Source of the DNA: an uncultured bacterium
Lineage (GTDB): Bacteria > Cyanobacteriota > Vampirovibrionia > Gastranaerophilales > Gastranaerophilaceae
Assembly (NCBI GenBank): GCA_902792085.1
Contig: CADAYE010000009.1
Location: 1 to 64,000 of the forward strand
DNA length: 64,000 bases
Direction: 5' to 3'
The notes below the pieces were generated by a model. The model did not search any database. It had not been told where the DNA came from and saw only the letters and a program-made list of their open reading frames with translations. A program made the translations under genes and the position numbers. Below are positions 7,954 to 16,902 of the stretch, piece by piece. Each line of letters opens with the position of its first letter. The first letter of the stretch is position 1.

Positions 7954-8343
7954 TTAACTCAATGCCATCAATGCCTTAACCGAACGGGCATTTTCTCTGA
8001 CATCTTCTTCAATTCCTTCACCTGAAATTGTGTTTTCAAGAACTTTCATCGCTTCTTCTTTATCTTCCAAAGACAATAAGCAATTAATCGTACTCATTGC
8101 AACGACTGTGGACATGTCGTTGATACCTTTGCCTCTTTGAGAAATTATAACTGATAATGAATTTGGCTCATTTCTTTTTACAAGCGCTCTTGCAGTCATT
8201 TCTCTGACTTCGTCGATAGAAGAATTTGTACCGATCTCCTCCAATACCGCAACAGCGTCGGGATTCGGATTAATAGTTAATGAATCAATAATATCACTAA
8301 CTCTGTTGTATGTTTTTGTAGTTTTATTAATTGTTGTATTCAT
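7954..8343 (-). CDS. Small HEAT-repeat-like protein
   Basis: 129 residues, all predicted helical, with an alternating pattern typical of HEAT/ARM repeats (AVLEEIGTN..VREMTARALVKR; later VRENARSVKALMAL). Such solenoids bind other proteins; no partner can be named. There is no signal peptide or cysteine. It lies 12 bases after the preceding unknown gene and shares its terminator, so the two probably act together. Confidence 0.6.
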   Translation of the reverse strand: MNTTINKTTKTYNRVSDIIDSLTINPNPDAVAVLEEIGTNSSIDEVREMTARALVKRNEPNSLSVIISQRGKGINDMSTVVAMSTINCLLSLEDKEEAMKVLENTISGEGIEEDVRENARSVKALMALS

Positions 8344-8355
8344 TATTTTTTCTCC

Positions 8356-8892
8356 CTATGCTGCCACTGTCAATTCTTCTTCCAATGCTTTTATAGCATT
8401 CGATAACATCGGTTTTACTTCGGTGTGCGGGTCAAGTTTTGCAAGTCTTGCAACTTCTTTTTCTCTTGTATTAAACAATTTGCCCATATCCGTTGCAAGT
8501 ACATTTTTTACTGCGTTATAACCGTTTTTCAAACCTTCGACCGGATGAATTTCTGTACTGCCTATTTCGCATACTTTATTCCATGCACCGACAATACCGT
8601 TTTTCATTCTGATACCGAATTCTTTTATTGATTCAATACCTTCGTAGAATTTTTTACCAAAATCATTGATAGAACCTACGAAAGTTGAGTATATTCTTTT
8701 TGTTCCCTGAGTGATTCCTCCTGTAAAACTAACATTTTTCTTGTCAGAAGATTCAAAAACATCTTCCATCAAGATATTTTTCTGAAAATTTGATTGTGCA
8801 AAAGGATTAGAACTTCTGCGTACATTTTGCTCATTGGCGGTCGTATTAAAAATACGGTGACTCCATTGGCTTACTCTTTCAATTGTTGACAT
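8356..8892 (-). CDS. Hypothetical protein with VSFTGG motif
   Basis: I do not recognise this 178-residue protein. The N-terminal 50 residues are polar and probably disordered, then comes NVSFTGG (53-59), a short motif also present as ITFTG, NFKG and ITFG in other small proteins of this window. The rest is helical and charged. GAGG lies before the ATG. It heads a two-gene unit with the HEAT-like protein. Confidence 0.6.
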   Translation of the reverse strand: MSTIERVSQWSHRIFNTTANEQNVRRSSNPFAQSNFQKNILMEDVFESSDKKNVSFTGGITQGTKRIYSTFVGSINDFGKKFYEGIESIKEFGIRMKNGIVGAWNKVCEIGSTEIHPVEGLKNGYNAVKNVLATDMGKLFNTREKEVARLAKLDPHTEVKPMLSNAIKALEEELTVAA

Positions 8893-8985
8893 ATTTTTCT
8901 ACCTCATTTCTTACAAACTATATATCCACCTGTTAAGTCTATCATATCGGCTGAATATAAAATCGTCTTTTCAGATGATTTGTGC

Positions 8986-8997
8986 TAAAATACGGGC
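8986..8997 (+). promoter_or_regulatory. Extended -10 box of mazG, leaderless start
   Basis: TGC-TAAAAT (TAAAAT 8986-8991) is followed by six bases and the mazG ATG at 8998. The stretch TTTGTGCTAAAAT recurs identically before nrnA (60529-60534). Confidence 0.55.
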
Positions 8998-9768
8998 ATG
9001 GGATACAAAAATTTGGAAGAACTTATTGAGGTTGTTGCGAAATTAAGAGCACCTGACGGATGTCCTTGGGACAGGGAGCAAACTCATAATTCACTTCGTC
9101 CGAACATGCTTGAAGAAGCATACGAAGCAGTTGACGCTATTGATGAAAATAACATGGCGCATTTGAGAGAAGAACTTGGAGATGTTCTTTTGCAGGTGCT
9201 TTTACATTCTCAAATTGCATCAGAGCATGGCGATTTTGATATTGAAGCAGTAGCAAAAGAGTTGAAGGACAAACTTATTCACCGTCATCCGCATGTTTTT
9301 GGAAATGCAAAAATTGATAATGCACAGGATGTTTTAAAGGCATGGGATAAATTAAAAGCGGAAGAAAAAACAGAGCGAAAATCCGCAATGGACGGTCTGT
9401 CTAAAAGCCAGCCGGCACTTGTATCAGCACAAAAGATTTCCAAACGGGCAGTAAAAGTCGGTTTTGAATGGCCCAATGAACAATCTTTGTATGACTGTTT
9501 TTATTCGGAAATAGAAGAATTTAAACAGGCGAAAAATGAACAGGATAAAGCCCACATGGAAGAAGAATACGGCGATATTCTTTTTGCAGCCGTAAATCTT
9601 GCACGCTGGAACAAGATTGATGCTGAACAGGCATTACTTAAAGCAAACAAAAAATTTGAAAAGCGTTTCCGCAAGATGGAAGAACTTGCAACAAAACCTT
9701 TAATAGAGTATTCATTTGAAGAATATGATGTGCTTTGGAAACAGGCTAAAAGTGAACTGAATCATTAA
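8998..9768 (+). CDS. mazG: Nucleoside triphosphate pyrophosphohydrolase MazG
   Basis: 256 residues with two tandem MazG domains, hydrolysing NTPs to NMP plus pyrophosphate, known as a housecleaning enzyme and modulator of ppGpp levels. The first domain shows LRAPDGCPWDREQTH, the metal-binding EExxE region (MLEEAYEAVDAI) and EELGDVLLQV; the second shows EEEYGDILFA. Length is standard. It is transcribed alone to the right, with no ribosome site and a -10 box six bases from the ATG. A small damaged HTH gene follows 10 bases later. Confidence 0.93.
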   Translation: MGYKNLEELIEVVAKLRAPDGCPWDREQTHNSLRPNMLEEAYEAVDAIDENNMAHLREELGDVLLQVLLHSQIASEHGDFDIEAVAKELKDKLIHRHPHVFGNAKIDNAQDVLKAWDKLKAEEKTERKSAMDGLSKSQPALVSAQKISKRAVKVGFEWPNEQSLYDCFYSEIEEFKQAKNEQDKAHMEEEYGDILFAAVNLARWNKIDAEQALLKANKKFEKRFRKMEELATKPLIEYSFEEYDVLWKQAKSELNH

Positions 9769-9778
9769 CATTACATAT

Positions 9779-10034
9779 ATGCAACAGATTGATAAAGAAA
9801 ATTTACAAAAATTATCTAAAAAAATTAAAGAACTTAGATTAAAACAATCAAAGTCTTTAAATCAATTTGTTTTTGCCAATGGTTATTTGACAACAGCAAC
9901 ATGGAGCAGATTGGAAAACGGGGGTAAATGATTATAAATTTTCTACTTTATTAAGAGTTTCCCGTTTATTGAATGTAACAATTGATGAGTTGCTCAAAGA
10001 TATTGATTTTAATTATGATTTTAAAGATGATTAA
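9779..10034 (+). pseudogene. XRE-type HTH regulator, frameshifted
   Basis: From ATG 9779 the reading frame gives 50 residues of an XRE-like helix-turn-helix protein (KIKELRLKQSKSLNQFV ... TWSRLENG) and stops at TGA 9929-9931. In the next frame the same domain continues without a gap (VNDYKFSTLLRVSRLLNVTIDELL) to TAA 10032-10034. Removing one G from the GGGGG run at 9920-9924 restores a single protein of about 84 residues. It could be a pseudogene, a phase-variable tract or an assembly error. Confidence 0.75.
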
Positions 10035-10040
10035 CATTTG

Positions 10041-10070
10041 AAAAAGGTACGCCATAAAGACGTACCTTTT
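10041..10070. terminator. Bidirectional terminator
   Basis: A 10-bp perfect stem AAAAGGTACG/CGTACCTTTT with a nine-base loop, between the HTH pseudogene and the convergent flotillin gene; A and T runs on both flanks serve both directions. Confidence 0.75.
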
Positions 10071-10097
10071 CAAAAATTCTAAATAATTTATTTAAAA

Positions 10098-11552
10098 TTA
10101 TTTTTCTTCTTTTTTAATTACCGGAGTTTGCGGTTTTTCTTTGGCAGGAGATGCTGCGACTTTAATGTCCTCAATTCCGTTATCAACTTTACCCAAAACT
10201 GACGGCAATTCAATACCAGCCTGATTTGCCAAATCATGCATTGCAGGGAGTGATTTGATTAAATCTCTCATAAAGTTAGCGGTAGTTGAACCGTTAGCGC
10301 TGCCTGCTCCGCCGTCCCAAACAGTAATCTTATCAAATTTGATATTCTTAATTGCTTCAACTTGTTTTGCTACGAGGTCTTGAATTTTTTCAATCATCAA
10401 GAAACTTGTCGCAATTTCAGGTCTGTTATTAGAAATTCTTACTAAATCCGCATAACCTTTTGCTTTTGCTTCCAATACGGCCTTGACACCTTCTGCTTCC
10501 GCAAAGTATTTAGCCTTGATAGCGTCAGCCTGACCGTTTGCGACGCGTCTTAATTTTTCTGCTTCTGCATCAGCCTGAACCTGAATTTTAAGTTTTTCAA
10601 CTTCTTGTCTTGCAAGTTCTTCTTTCTTAAGTTTTGCTTCTTCTTGTTCTTTTTGTGCAAGTAATACATCTCTTTGAGCGTTTGCTTTTGCTACTTCACC
10701 TTCTCTGAACGCATCAGCCTGTTTTACTGATAATGTTGCATTGTATTCGGCAATATTTGCTTTTGCAATGTTTTCACCTTCGACAGCCTGTGCTTCCAAA
10801 TCAGCAGTTTTGATACGTTGTTCTTTTGATGCGTTTGTTTTACCGATTTCGGTCATTGCTGTTTGTTGTGCAACTTGTACTTCTTTTTCTTTGTTTGCTT
10901 CGGCTTCACCGACTGCACCAAGTTTTTCCTGTTGTGCAACTTCAACTTTTGCTTTGTTAATTGCTTCTGCTGCTGCCTTACGACCAATAGCATCGATATA
11001 TCCTGATTCATCCGTAATATCTTTGATGTTTACGTTGATGATTTCAAGACCGATTTTTTTCAACTCTGTGTTCACATTTGCGTTAATTTGTTCCAAGAAT
11101 TTTTCTCTGTCCTGGTTGATTTCTTCAATTGATAATGTAGCAATTGCAAGACGTAATTGACCTAAAATAATATCGCTTGCCTGCGTGATAACTTCTGCTC
11201 TTGACAATCCGAGCAAACGTTCTGCTGCGTTTATCATAATTGATGGTTCGGTGGAAATACCGAATGTGAATGTTGACGGTACAGCAACACGGATATTACC
11301 TTTTGACAATGCACCTTTAAGGTCGATATCTGTTGTCATAGGTTCAAGAGATAATACTCCGTAATCCTGAATTAGAGGGATAATAAATGTACCTCCGCCG
11401 TGTACGCATTTTGCTGTTCTTTCGCCGCCAGTTTTACCGTAAACTACGATAATTTTGTTTGACGGGCATCTTTTGTATTGGTTTGCTACGAATGCAAATA
11501 CTGCAATCAGTATTAACACTGCTGCAACAATTAAACCAAAAATACCTTCCAT
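10098..11552 (-). CDS. floT: Flotillin (SPFH domain protein)
   Basis: 484 residues. One N-terminal membrane segment (about 4-23) anchors an SPFH/band-7 domain (about 30-200), followed by a long Ala/Glu-rich coiled coil (200-390: many AEA, KEA and QEK units) and a C-terminal flotillin region with ATSFLMIEKIQDLVAKQ. Flotillins scaffold ordered membrane microdomains. An AAAGGAG ribosome site precedes the ATG. The gene follows a YuaF-like gene at 18 bases, matching the yuaF-floT order of Bacillus. The symbol is given by similarity of domain and context. Confidence 0.88.
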   Translation of the reverse strand: MEGIFGLIVAAVLILIAVFAFVANQYKRCPSNKIIVVYGKTGGERTAKCVHGGGTFIIPLIQDYGVLSLEPMTTDIDLKGALSKGNIRVAVPSTFTFGISTEPSIMINAAERLLGLSRAEVITQASDIILGQLRLAIATLSIEEINQDREKFLEQINANVNTELKKIGLEIINVNIKDITDESGYIDAIGRKAAAEAINKAKVEVAQQEKLGAVGEAEANKEKEVQVAQQTAMTEIGKTNASKEQRIKTADLEAQAVEGENIAKANIAEYNATLSVKQADAFREGEVAKANAQRDVLLAQKEQEEAKLKKEELARQEVEKLKIQVQADAEAEKLRRVANGQADAIKAKYFAEAEGVKAVLEAKAKGYADLVRISNNRPEIATSFLMIEKIQDLVAKQVEAIKNIKFDKITVWDGGAGSANGSTTANFMRDLIKSLPAMHDLANQAGIELPSVLGKVDNGIEDIKVAASPAKEKPQTPVIKKEEK

Positions 11553-11570
11553 TGTTTATTTTCTCCTTTC

Positions 11571-12128
11571 TTATATTACTTTTTCTATATACAACAATTC
11601 ATTTTCAACTTTAACAACTTTGATTGCATCAAAAGATTTGATTTCATCTTCAGTATTATTTATTGCTTCTGCAACATTTAATTGACCATTAATTTCAATT
11701 TCAACACGTCCTTGCCCTTTTGGAGCAAAATTGGTGTAAGCTTTGCCGATTTTATCCAATGCGGTTGTTTTATCTTTTACAACATTTTTTTCAAGTTTTT
11801 TTACTAATGTCATTAAATATGCCGTAGCGAGCATAAATATCAGACCAACCCCAAATGCACTGCCAAATGTTGCAAGTTGTCCCATATTAAATGATTTCAG
11901 GGCTGCATATCCCATCCAGCCAAAACCCATTAAAAATGCAAGGATTGTCTGTAATGATATGAAATGGAAAGTTCCGTCAGTGTCTGTTTCTGTATTGAAA
12001 TCAGAACTTACTTCCGAATCACCCCCTCCAAAAACCGAAAATATTATCAGTTTTATAACAAAGAAAATTGTAGCGAACCATGCCAAATAATAATAGTACT
12101 GAATTGCGTTTTGTGTAATCGTTTCCAT
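11571..12128 (-). CDS. YuaF/NfeD-like membrane protein
   Basis: 185 residues: a transmembrane segment at about 12-34, two more at about 58-110, then a soluble C-terminal OB-fold-like domain (about 125-185, starting near APKGQGRVEIEING). This architecture and its position directly before flotillin match YuaF/NfeD-type partners, which associate with flotillin assemblies in the membrane. AGGAGG lies before the ATG. It begins 10 bases after rel ends, so rel-yuaF-floT may be one transcript. Confidence 0.8.
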   Translation of the reverse strand: METITQNAIQYYYYLAWFATIFFVIKLIIFSVFGGGDSEVSSDFNTETDTDGTFHFISLQTILAFLMGFGWMGYAALKSFNMGQLATFGSAFGVGLIFMLATAYLMTLVKKLEKNVVKDKTTALDKIGKAYTNFAPKGQGRVEIEINGQLNVAEAINNTEDEIKSFDAIKVVKVENELLYIEKVI

Positions 12129-12138
12129 ATATGACCTC

Positions 12139-14340
12139 CTAATTTTTCTTACTTTTATAATTTTTTTTCTGCGGTTTGCTTGCAGAAGTATTTTTTATCA
12201 TATTTGCTGATGTTTGAATACGCTTTACGCTGTAAACATCCGGTAATGCCTGAATACAATTGATAACTTTTTTGAGTGTATCAATATTATCAAGTTCTAT
12301 CCCTATTTCTATAATACCGACATGATTTTTTGTTTTGATATTTGCACTGACGATATTTGTATTATTATCTGATACCGCTGCAATAACATCCTTTAAAAGT
12401 CCCAATTTTTCAGCGGTTTCAACTCTTATAGTTGTTGTATAAGTTTTGTTTGTATTAATTCCTGCCCATTTAATATCCATCATTCGTTCAGGCGGAATGG
12501 TTTCTAAAGTTTTGCAATCTACCCTGTGAACCGTAACCCCTTTATTACGGGTTACAACTCCGACAATCGGTTCTCCCGGAATTGGGGAACAACATCTTGC
12601 AAAAGAGTATAACATCCCCTCCAAACCAATAATATCTTTATTAGACCCTTTTCTCCCCAATTTGTGGAATGTATCTTCAAGATGTTTTTCTTCAGGTTTT
12701 TTGAGTTTATTGGTAATTTTACTGACTGTTGTTTCACCGTAGCCAAGAGCCGCAAACAAATCATCCGCTGATTGATAATTCATGGTTTTGGCTATTTTTT
12801 CAAACTCCCCGTTTTTAATATTTTCATCAAATACGGCTTTTGTCAGTTCGTGTTCAAGGCTTGATTTTCCAAGATTGATGTGTTCATCACGGTTATTTTT
12901 CTTAAACCATTGTTTAATCTTTGATGAAGCCTGTTTGGTTACAACAAATGTAAGCCAGTCAAGACGAGGCGCAGGGGTTTTTGAAGTCAAGACTTCAATA
13001 ATATCGCCGTTATTGAGTTTTGTGTTCAGAGGAACAATTCTTCCGTTTATTAACGCCCCAACTGTTTTATGACCGACATCTGTGTGAATTCTGTATGCAA
13101 AATCCACGCAGGTTGCATCTTTTGGAAAATCGTAAATATCTCCGTTTGGAGTGAACGCAAATACCTGATCGGAAAACAAATCCAATTTAACACTCGATAC
13201 AAAATCTTTAGCGTTAGTTACTTCTTTATCGTATTCAACAAGTTTATGAAGCCATGAAAACTGTTTATCTGTCGCCGCATCAGCCTTTTGAGAGCCTTTT
13301 TCTTTATATCTCCAGTGCGCCGCAACACCATATTCTGCTGTTCTGTGCATATCCCATGTACGAATCTGAACTTCCAACGGTTTCAACCTCGGACCGATTA
13401 CCGAGGTATGTAATGATTGATACATATTGCCTTTTGGCATTGCGATATAATCCTTAAATCGTCCCGGAATAGGTTTGAACTGAGAGTGAATAATCCCCAA
13501 AACCTCATAACATTCTTTTATTGAATCTACGATTACACGCACCGCAGTAACATCATAAAGGTCGTTGAATGTGATATTTTGACGCTTCATTTTGGCATAA
13601 ATACTGTAATAATGTTTTGCTCTGCCTGTTATCTGCGCTTTTATTCCGCTTTTTTCAACATCATGAGAAATTTTATCAATAAGTTCATTGACGGTAGATT
13701 CTCTGTCTGCTTTGGTTTGGGCTACAAGTTGGGCAATTTCAAAATACTTTTCCGGCTCTAAATACTTTAGCGATAAATCTTCTAATTCCGCTTTTATTGT
13801 GTAAATACCTAAACGATTTGCTAATGGCGCAAAAATATCAAGAGTTTCCCGTGCAATTTTCTTCTGCTTTTCAGGGGTCATAAAGTTAAGAGTTCTCATA
13901 TTGTGCAGGCGATCTGCAAGTTTGAGAAAAATTACCCTGATATCATTTGCCATTGCTATAAACAGACGGCGAAAATTCTCTGCCTGACGCTCTTCTTTTG
14001 ATTTAAATTTTAATTTCCCTAATTTTGTTACTCCCTGAACAAGATTTAAAACATCTTCCCCAAACATTTCTTTAATCGTATCAGGTGAAGTATCCGTATC
14101 CTCCAATACATCATGCAAAAAAGCAGCCATAAGAGTATGAATATCAACTTCAAGGTTAGCAAGAATTTTTGCAACCTCAACAGGATGAATGATGTACGGT
14201 TCACCTGAAACTCTGTATTGACCATCATGAGTTTTCTTTGCAAACTTGTATGCTTTTTCTACAAGTGCAATATCTTCACTTGAATGTTTTTGTTCAACTA
14301 AAATTTCTTTTAGTTCTTTGAATGTTTCGACGTCTGACAT
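12139..14340 (-). CDS. rel: Bifunctional (p)ppGpp synthetase/hydrolase Rel
   Basis: 733 residues, the long RSH type. In order: HD hydrolase (YIIHPVEVAKIL at about 45, FLHDVLEDT near 75), RelA/SpoT synthetase (RVIVDSIKECYEVLG; PGRFKDYIAMPKGNMYQSLHT near 275), TGS domain (VFAFTPNGDIYDFPK near 385), a helical/CC region (RCCSPIPGEPIVG near 580) and a C-terminal ACT domain. It makes and degrades the stringent-response alarmone on the ribosome. Both catalytic domains look complete, so dual activity is likely. Confidence 0.93.
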   Translation of the reverse strand: MSDVETFKELKEILVEQKHSSEDIALVEKAYKFAKKTHDGQYRVSGEPYIIHPVEVAKILANLEVDIHTLMAAFLHDVLEDTDTSPDTIKEMFGEDVLNLVQGVTKLGKLKFKSKEERQAENFRRLFIAMANDIRVIFLKLADRLHNMRTLNFMTPEKQKKIARETLDIFAPLANRLGIYTIKAELEDLSLKYLEPEKYFEIAQLVAQTKADRESTVNELIDKISHDVEKSGIKAQITGRAKHYYSIYAKMKRQNITFNDLYDVTAVRVIVDSIKECYEVLGIIHSQFKPIPGRFKDYIAMPKGNMYQSLHTSVIGPRLKPLEVQIRTWDMHRTAEYGVAAHWRYKEKGSQKADAATDKQFSWLHKLVEYDKEVTNAKDFVSSVKLDLFSDQVFAFTPNGDIYDFPKDATCVDFAYRIHTDVGHKTVGALINGRIVPLNTKLNNGDIIEVLTSKTPAPRLDWLTFVVTKQASSKIKQWFKKNNRDEHINLGKSSLEHELTKAVFDENIKNGEFEKIAKTMNYQSADDLFAALGYGETTVSKITNKLKKPEEKHLEDTFHKLGRKGSNKDIIGLEGMLYSFARCCSPIPGEPIVGVVTRNKGVTVHRVDCKTLETIPPERMMDIKWAGINTNKTYTTTIRVETAEKLGLLKDVIAAVSDNNTNIVSANIKTKNHVGIIEIGIELDNIDTLKKVINCIQALPDVYSVKRIQTSANMIKNTSASKPQKKNYKSKKN

Positions 14341-14421
14341 AGCAGATTAATCATATAAATTACACTAATAATTTGCAATTAAATAAGAAAAAAATCCTAT
14401 AAAAGATGTATCCATAGGTAT

Positions 14422-14449
14422 AAAAAAAAGGCATCTTTTCTAAGATGCC
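14422..14449 (-). terminator. Intrinsic terminator after sepF
   Basis: Minus strand: GGCATCTT/AAGATGCC 8-bp stem (14430-14449) with a four-base loop and a run of eight T (14429-14422). It closes the yggS-sepF unit. Confidence 0.85.
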
Positions 14450-14485
14450 CAAATTTACAAACTATCTCTTCTCATACCAAGATTA

Positions 14486-14980
14486 CTACTGGAGATTTGT
14501 TCTCCATGCAGTATCATACTTATTTTGAACAGTCGGAGTATCTGCTGATAAAGTGACATTATTTGGAGCAAATACAAATACTCTGTCTCCGACTCTCTTT
14601 GGCTGACCGCCCAATGCTTGAGATGCCCCGCAAATATAGTCAATTGTTCTTTGTGATTGGTGATTGTCTAAAAGATGCATATCAAGCATAACAATTTTTC
14701 TGTCTTTTAATTTATCTACAATAGTGGCAACATCATCAAAAGAGTGCGGTTCAATAACCACAATTTCGTTTCCGCCATGGTTAAATCTCGGGTCACGAAC
14801 AACTTTTGATTCTCTAATCGGTTCTGTTACAGGTTCATAATCAATTGCTCTTACCGCATTGGAGCCCGGTTCAATGTATTCTCCGTTTTCTTCATCCATT
14901 ATTTCATCAAACGGATCATCATCAACAAAACCACCCTTAACAAAATCTACTACTTTTCTTAAACTCTCTACAATCGCCAC
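14486..14980 (-). CDS. sepF: Cell division protein SepF
   Basis: 164 residues. SepF anchors and bundles FtsZ at midcell in Gram-positives and Cyanobacteria. The N-terminal amphipathic segment (MAIVESLRKVVDFVKG) fits membrane binding; an acidic linker follows; the C-terminal SepF domain (about 75-150) has VVIEPHSFDDVATIVDKL and DYICGASQALGG. It lies 19 bases after the YggS-type gene, the common ylm-type order (yggS-sepF). Its presence fits the proposed cyanobacterial relationship. Confidence 0.92.
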   Translation of the reverse strand: MAIVESLRKVVDFVKGGFVDDDPFDEIMDEENGEYIEPGSNAVRAIDYEPVTEPIRESKVVRDPRFNHGGNEIVVIEPHSFDDVATIVDKLKDRKIVMLDMHLLDNHQSQRTIDYICGASQALGGQPKRVGDRVFVFAPNNVTLSADTPTVQNKYDTAWRTNLQ

Positions 14981-14999
14981 TTTATCTTCCTCCGTATAA

Positions 15000-15662
15000 T
15001 TATGTAAATAACTTTCTGCCTATTCTTAACATTGTCGAACCCTGAACTGCTGCAATTCTGTAATCCTGACTCATCCCCATTGAAATTTCTTTCAAATCAC
15101 AGCCAAACCTTGTGTTCAACTCGTCTTTTATTTGCCTGATTTCTGAGAACAATCTGTTTAGTTCAGATTCATCCTCCCCCAGCGGAGCCATATTCATAAC
15201 CCCGACTACTTCTATGTTATCCAACTTTTGTATTTGTTGGAATACTTCAAACAGAGTATTTTTTGAAAACCCGAATTTTTGTTCTTCATTGGCATTATTA
15301 ACCTGAAGCAAAATCTTTTGGGTTTTACCAACCTCTTTTGCATGCTGCGAAATACATTGTGCAAGTTTTAGCGAATCAACAGAATGAATATAATCAAAAG
15401 TTTTTATAACCAATTTCACTTTGTTTGTCTGTAAATGACCTATAAAATGAAATGTCGAATTTTGTTTTATTTCTATCGGCAGAGAACTTATCTTTTCACA
15501 AGCCTCAACCGCTCTTGATTCCCCAAAATCGCGAATGCCTGCTTTATAAGCACTGACTATCGCTTCTTGCCCGAAATACTTCGTAACTGCAATTATTTTT
15601 GGTCTACAAGGTTCAATTTCTTCCCGTATCCGTAAAAGATTATCCCTAACTGTTTCAAACAT
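15000..15662 (-). CDS. yggS: YggS family PLP-binding homeostasis protein
   Basis: 220 residues, alanine-racemase-like single-domain fold binding pyridoxal phosphate through the lysine in IIAVTKYFG (near 26-32). Also visible are GESRAVEACEK, FHFIGHLQTNK, HSVDSLKLA and the C-terminal SMGMSQDYRIAAVQGSTMLRIG phosphate-binding region. The family controls PLP and amino-acid homeostasis and has no known catalytic turnover. A GAGG site precedes the ATG, and sepF follows closely. Confidence 0.93.
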   Translation of the reverse strand: MFETVRDNLLRIREEIEPCRPKIIAVTKYFGQEAIVSAYKAGIRDFGESRAVEACEKISSLPIEIKQNSTFHFIGHLQTNKVKLVIKTFDYIHSVDSLKLAQCISQHAKEVGKTQKILLQVNNANEEQKFGFSKNTLFEVFQQIQKLDNIEVVGVMNMAPLGEDESELNRLFSEIRQIKDELNTRFGCDLKEISMGMSQDYRIAAVQGSTMLRIGRKLFT

Positions 15663-15992
15663 TCAATCATTACCTCTACAAGAAAGACACTCAAACAATG
15701 AGCATATTCTTATTTTACAATTTTTTTTCATGTTGTCCAAGATATTTATTAAATAAGTGTTTTAAGAATATTAAATTCCCCTGAAATCATGTCAGCGACA
15801 TGGTTTCAGCCTTTTACTCAAATACTGACTACGCTTAACATTCCTTAATATTTTATGGACTGAATGTGACCGAAATGCATGCCACATGTGAATGTCATGG
15901 CATTTTTTATATTTTTCCATCAATCGGAAGGTTGAACATTGTAGTTGAAAAATATTTTTATGATATGATAAACTTACAAAGGATTTACACGA
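15663..15992. other. Divergent intergenic region with two hairpins
   Basis: 330 bases between yggS and the ZIP transporter. I see no credible gene. It contains a 13-bp hairpin with one G-T pair (15781-15793/15797-15809) and a second stem (ATGCCA/TGGCAT, 15879-15902) followed by six T, which on the plus strand looks like an intrinsic terminator although no plus-strand gene precedes it. It could end a small RNA or act as an attenuator in the leader of the transporter gene. Confidence 0.4.
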
Positions 15993-16802
15993 ATGATTAT
16001 ACCGAACAATTTCGCAGTGGCTTTCAGTCTTACTATGCTTGCGGGTTTGACTACCGCAATCGGTGGGGTCGTGGCTTTTATAACAAAAAAAGATAATCTC
16101 AAAACATTATCCCTTGGTTTGGGGTTTAGTGCAGGTGTAATGATTTTTATTTCCTTTATGGATATCTTACCTGAAGCAAAAAATCTTTTGAAATTAAATT
16201 TCCCAAACACTTTTGAGTGGCTCGTGTTTGCAGGATTTATCGGGGGGTTATTAATTTCTATAGCAATAGACTATTTTTTGCCTGATCACGTTGATACAAA
16301 AGAACTTTTAAATCCTGACGCTCCTGAAGAAAATGATGGGTTTAAACATTATAAACTTAAAAGAGCAGGTATAATGACAGCTGTTGCAATTTGTGTACAC
16401 AATTTCCCTGAAGGGCTTGCGACATTTTTAACCACGACACAAAATATTACTTTAGGGGTTTCTGTTGCACTTGCGATTGCAATACATAATATTCCTGAAG
16501 GGATTGCGGTTGCACTTCCCATCTACCATGCAACGGGCAAAAAGCGTTATGCAATGCTTTACGCTGCGCTATCAGGCATAACAGAACCTATTGGTGCATT
16601 AGTCGGAATGTTAATTTTTGGGTTATTCTTACCGCAGGTTCTGGTAGGTATTTTAATGGCAGGGGTTGCAGGAATTATGACATACATTTCGTTCGATACA
16701 CTGCTGCCGCTTGCAAAAGAATACGGGAATTGGCACTTATCAATTGTCGGTATAATGTCAGGCATACTGTTTATTTGGCTTAGTCTGATTCTTGTTGGGT
16801 AA
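15993..16802 (+). CDS. zupT: ZIP family metal transporter (ZupT-like)
   Basis: 269 residues with about eight membrane helices. The ZIP metal-site motifs are HNFPEG at 136-141 (helix IV) and HNIPEG at 165-170 (helix V). The loop between helices III and IV is acidic and contains histidines (about 98-120). The protein imports Zn2+ and possibly other divalent metals into the cytoplasm. The ribosome site AAAGGA lies about ten bases before the ATG. The upstream terminator-like hairpin may regulate it. Confidence 0.9.
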   Translation: MIIPNNFAVAFSLTMLAGLTTAIGGVVAFITKKDNLKTLSLGLGFSAGVMIFISFMDILPEAKNLLKLNFPNTFEWLVFAGFIGGLLISIAIDYFLPDHVDTKELLNPDAPEENDGFKHYKLKRAGIMTAVAICVHNFPEGLATFLTTTQNITLGVSVALAIAIHNIPEGIAVALPIYHATGKKRYAMLYAALSGITEPIGALVGMLIFGLFLPQVLVGILMAGVAGIMTYISFDTLLPLAKEYGNWHLSIVGIMSGILFIWLSLILVG

Positions 16803-16814
16803 ATAATGTGAATT

Positions 16815-16900
16815 GTGAATCGTGAATGGTGAATTGTCATTTACGGTGCTGTCGAACATTTTACAACCTTTAAACAAGTAAAGGTCTATTCACGATTCAC
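16815..16900. repeat. Inverted GTGAATCGTGAAT repeat
   Basis: A 13-base sequence (16815-16827) recurs as a perfect inverted copy at 16888-16900; between them is ACCTTTA/TAAAGGT. It fills the gap between zupT and the convergent aminotransferase and could also stop transcription, though it lacks a clear T-run. Confidence 0.45.
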
Positions 16901-16902
16901 TA

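Noticed and set aside
15866-16096. 76-codon frame upstream of zupT
   Set aside because: It runs through a terminator-like hairpin and overlaps the ZIP gene start in another frame without a ribosome site.
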